DNA from: Chitinophaga pollutisoli
Lineage (GTDB): Bacteria; Bacteroidota; Bacteroidia; Chitinophagales; Chitinophagaceae
Reading direction: 5' to 3'
DNA: 64,000 nucleotides
Assembly: GCF_038396755.1 (NCBI RefSeq)
Contig: NZ_CP149822.1
Coordinates: 806,001 to 870,000, forward strand
Below are positions 61,650-64,000 of the stretch, piece after piece. Under the pieces are notes generated by a model. The model did not search any database. It saw only the letters and a program-made list of their open reading frames with translations, and was not told the origin of the DNA. A program made the translations under genes and the position numbers. Numbering within the stretch: position 1 is the first letter of the stretch; every line of letters begins with the position of its first letter.

Positions 61650-62282
61650 TTGGATTACAGTTTAATTAAACAACTGATAGACCTGGCGGAGGAATATGAG
61701 CAATCCGCGGGAGAAGGCAGCGGTGATATCAAGGATTTCGTGCGTTGGCTGAAGGAAGGCCAGTCTCCGGAAATCGTCAGGACTACAAATCACTACAGCG
61801 ACGACCACGTGCCGGGTCTGATCAGCAAATTGCTGGTGTATATGCACCGGTACGCAAAATTGTATTTCAAACGCGCATTGGAGCGCCGGCCCATCCAGTC
61901 GATGGATGAGTTCGGTTACATGGTTTCGCTCCTGCAGTACGGGCCGATGAACAAAACAGCGCTCATCCAGCAGAATATCCAGGAAAAACCCACCGGGATG
62001 GAAATCATCAACCGGCTCGTGAAGCTCGGCTTCATCGAAGAAACGCCCGACGCCAATGACCGGCGCAGCAAGCTCATCCAGGTTTCCGGCGCGGGGCAGC
62101 AAATGATGGGCGAACTGTTCGGCGATATGGACAAGATCTCGCGCCTCATCCTTGGCGACCTCCTCCCCCGCGAACAATACCAGCTCCTCGAAATGCTCGA
62201 ACGGCTGCATGGTTTCCATAAACCCATTTTCCAGGACGATCTCCAGCAACTCGACGATCTGATAGACAAAAAAACTTCCTGA
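61650..62282 (+). CDS. MarR family transcriptional regulator
   Basis: 210 aa starting with TTG (MDYSLIKQLIDLAEEYE), since no ATG lies nearby in frame and the family begins here. The winged helix is at about 88-165: LLQYGPMNKTALIQQNIQEKPTGMEIINRLVKLGFIEE, split as NKTALIQQNIQEKP (HTH) and LVKLGFIEETPDANDRRS (wing with the DxRRxxK-like motif). Dimeric repressor; its target could be the divergent permease or the kinase 44 bp downstream. Confidence 0.88.
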   Translation: MDYSLIKQLIDLAEEYEQSAGEGSGDIKDFVRWLKEGQSPEIVRTTNHYSDDHVPGLISKLLVYMHRYAKLYFKRALERRPIQSMDEFGYMVSLLQYGPMNKTALIQQNIQEKPTGMEIINRLVKLGFIEETPDANDRRSKLIQVSGAGQQMMGELFGDMDKISRLILGDLLPREQYQLLEMLERLHGFHKPIFQDDLQQLDDLIDKKTS

Positions 62283-62326
62283 ACGAGAATTCCCTATCTT
62301 GTAGCCTTAACCATTTCCCATACCGG

Positions 62327-64000
62327 ATGTTGAAAGGGGCTCTCCTGTCGATTGTATTGCTGATTTTTTGCCGGCTTTCCGTAGCAGGACAGCAGTCGTT
62401 CCATGTACTGGAAGACAGTTCCCGGCAACTCACGCCCGCGGGGGCGCTGGCAGCATGGCAGAACGGAGCTTTCAGGCCGCTGCAGCCTTCTTACCTCAAT
62501 CCCGGTTATACCACATCCCATTTCTGGATCGCCGTTACCGCGCCCGATGTCGCCTTCTCGGAAAACATGTTGCTGGTGGCGGATAATCCGCATATCAACC
62601 GGCTGGAATGGTATGCTGCGGGGCGCAACGCAATGCAGCTGTTGTCGCTTACGGGCGATTACTTTCCCTTTCACCAGCGGCCGGTCAGGCATCCGTCGTT
62701 CGTGTTCCGGTTCAGTAATGGTCCGGGGTTGTACCTGCTCAAGATCGACAAGCATCATGAATCGTTGCAGGCGCCGCTCCGGCTGGAACGCCGTTCTGTT
62801 TTCCGGGCCGAAAGTGAGCGTTCGGCGCTGATCAACGGCATCCTCACGGGCATTGTGCTCCTGATCGTGTTGTTCGGCGCTTTCCTGTACGCCAACACCC
62901 GCGACGCGGTATACGGCTGGTACGCGCTCTATGTGCTGAGTACGCTGGGTTGGATCTGGTCGAACAGCGGGTTGGGGTTCCAGTATCTCTGGCCGGAATC
63001 CGAATATTTCCCCAGCCGTTCGCGCGTGGTTTTCGTATTCGCGAACTTCGTTCTTACCGTGCAATTCCTGAAAGTATTCACCGGCCTGGGGCAACCGGGC
63101 AGCCGTTTGCGGCAACCGTTGTTGTTTGCACAGGGCGTCTGGCTCGCGATGCTGGTTATCACATTGTGGCCCATCCATTATCAGCAGTACGCGCAGGCTA
63201 CGATGGTTTTATTACGCGCGCTGCCGTTCTTTTCGCTGGCCGCGCTGGGATTGTTGCTGGCGGGATTGATCTACAAAGTTGTGAAAGGGAACCGCCCTTC
63301 GATGATTTACATAGCGGCGGTGCTGGTGCTGATGTTTTTTACGGTGATGGAAAACCTCTATCACCTGGGCACCGTAAAATTGCCGTCGTACTTCGCGCAT
63401 TACGGATTGTTTACCGGTATCGTGCTGGAGATGATCATCATCACCTTCGGACTGGCGGCACGTTTTTCGTTTTACAGAAAAGAAAAGGAAGCCATCCTGC
63501 AAAAGATGAATGAACAGCAGAAACAACTGACCGATACGATCGTGACGGTGGAGGAGAACGAGCGGAAGGTGCTGGCAGACCGGCTGCACGACGAAATCGG
63601 CTCCCTACTCGCCCTGGCCTCGCTACAGCTCGATGCGGTGAAAGGGAATCCCATGCAGGGAAGCGCCCCGGCGGAACGCGCCAGCGGCATCATCAAAGAA
63701 ATCAGTGAAACGGTGCGCAACATCAGCCACCAGCTCACGCCTGTGGCCATGGAAAAATACGGCCTCGTGAAAGCGGTGACCGACCTGGCCGGGATCGCCA
63801 ACGCTTCGGGCAGGATCCGGATCGAACTGGTCATCATCGGCTTTGAAAACGATACGCATTACTCCCGGAACTTCCGGGTTATTTTATACCGCATCATCCA
63901 GGAATTGCTGCAAAACGTATTGCGCCACGCCGATGCAGGGCATGTGCTCATCCAGCTGATAGAGCACGAGGACCATTGCACGCTGATGGTGGAAGACGAC
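62327..64000 (+). CDS. 7TMR-DISM sensor histidine kinase (runs off window)
   Basis: 558 codons visible, no stop. Signal peptide (residues 1-20), an extracellular 7TMR-DISM jellyroll domain (about 25-165, with SHFWIAVTAPD), seven membrane helices (about 170-375: GILTGIVLLIVLFGAFLYA, GWYALYVLSTLGWIWS, ...), a coiled coil, and a HisKA_3 dimerisation domain with the phospho-acceptor His in NERKVLADRLHDEIGSLLA (about 418-436). The N-box region begins near the edge (QELLQNVLRHADAG). It is the LuxR-coupled kinase type; a partner regulator probably follows outside the window. Senses an extracellular, perhaps carbohydrate, ligand. Confidence 0.93.
   Translation, partial: MLKGALLSIVLLIFCRLSVAGQQSFHVLEDSSRQLTPAGALAAWQNGAFRPLQPSYLNPGYTTSHFWIAVTAPDVAFSENMLLVADNPHINRLEWYAAGRNAMQLLSLTGDYFPFHQRPVRHPSFVFRFSNGPGLYLLKIDKHHESLQAPLRLERRSVFRAESERSALINGILTGIVLLIVLFGAFLYANTRDAVYGWYALYVLSTLGWIWSNSGLGFQYLWPESEYFPSRSRVVFVFANFVLTVQFLKVFTGLGQPGSRLRQPLLFAQGVWLAMLVITLWPIHYQQYAQATMVLLRALPFFSLAALGLLLAGLIYKVVKGNRPSMIYIAAVLVLMFFTVMENLYHLGTVKLPSYFAHYGLFTGIVLEMIIITFGLAARFSFYRKEKEAILQKMNEQQKQLTDTIVTVEENERKVLADRLHDEIGSLLALASLQLDAVKGNPMQGSAPAERASGIIKEISETVRNISHQLTPVAMEKYGLVKAVTDLAGIANASGRIRIELVIIGFENDTHYSRNFRVILYRIIQELLQNVLRHADAGHVLIQLIEHEDHCTLMVEDD

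Overview
The window comes from a Bacteroidota genome and has two parts with different base composition. Positions 1 to about 41,000 are AT-richer and carry a large integrative conjugative element (ICE) of the Bacteroidota Tra (MPF_B) type. From about 41,040 to 64,000 the DNA is GC-richer chromosome with the gene content of a Chitinophaga-like soil bacterium: DUF1080 hydrolase, 7TMR-DISM histidine kinase, MacB/FtsX permease, ABC-F protein. Promoters with the -7 box TAnnTTTG fit the phylum. The genus is inference.

ICE layout, left to right. (1) Cargo: a P1B-4 metal ATPase broken by a one-base frameshift, a nitroreductase and a divergent AraC regulator (1-4101). (2) DNA processing, minus strand: coupling protein mobC, relaxase mobB and mobA, then a hairpin-dense intergenic region that is a good oriT candidate (8119-8245). 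(3) traA, three tandem DUF3408 paralogues and traD (8754-11161). (4) A RloC-like AAA ATPase with zinc-hook and HEPN motifs, a probable defence gene, on the opposite strand (11180-13801). (5) Two paralogous repeat proteins of unknown function, the second split by an IS4-type element with a clear target duplication (14040-18251). (6) The transfer apparatus traE to traQ (18431-28217). (7) Small genes, a structured-RNA candidate and a receiver-only response regulator (28416-29796). (8) On the minus strand, a PRTRC cassette (ThiF, B, C, E and a likely F), small unknowns, a DUF932 protein and SSB (30107-36355). (9) A gene-poor stretch with a ~290-bp imperfect palindrome (36449-36742). (10) An integration module: a 52-aa protein, two large serine recombinases, and between them a resolvase-like protein lacking the catalytic serine (37243-41520). 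The last recombinase frame has no stop before the host tRNA-Pro(CGG) and its terminator, so the element edge lies at about 40,960-41,039.

The most interesting observation is a repeated operator-like motif: GCCA-type boxes spaced exactly 10 bp apart, with a shared 24-bp core. It occurs five times, in front of mobC, traA, the 14040 operon, traE and the recombinase operon, in the same orientation as the gene and in four cases 50-78 bp from the start codon. It looks like the binding site of an unidentified regulator that would fire DNA processing, conjugation and excision together.

The chromosomal part holds a DMT exporter, LA_2272-type surface repeat protein, ABC-F ATPase, PI-PLC-like lipoprotein, DUF1080 hydrolase, SDR enzyme, amidohydrolase, an AraC/NmrA/DUF1772 operon, peptidase E, a HipA-like kinase paired with DUF3037, an MsbA-like exporter, glycosyltransferases, universal stress protein, FtsX-type permease, MarR regulator and the start of a sensor kinase. 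Four genes (metal ATPase, IS transposase, traO, glycosyltransferase) are broken by what looks like loss of one base in a homopolymer, so assembly error must be excluded before calling them pseudogenes.
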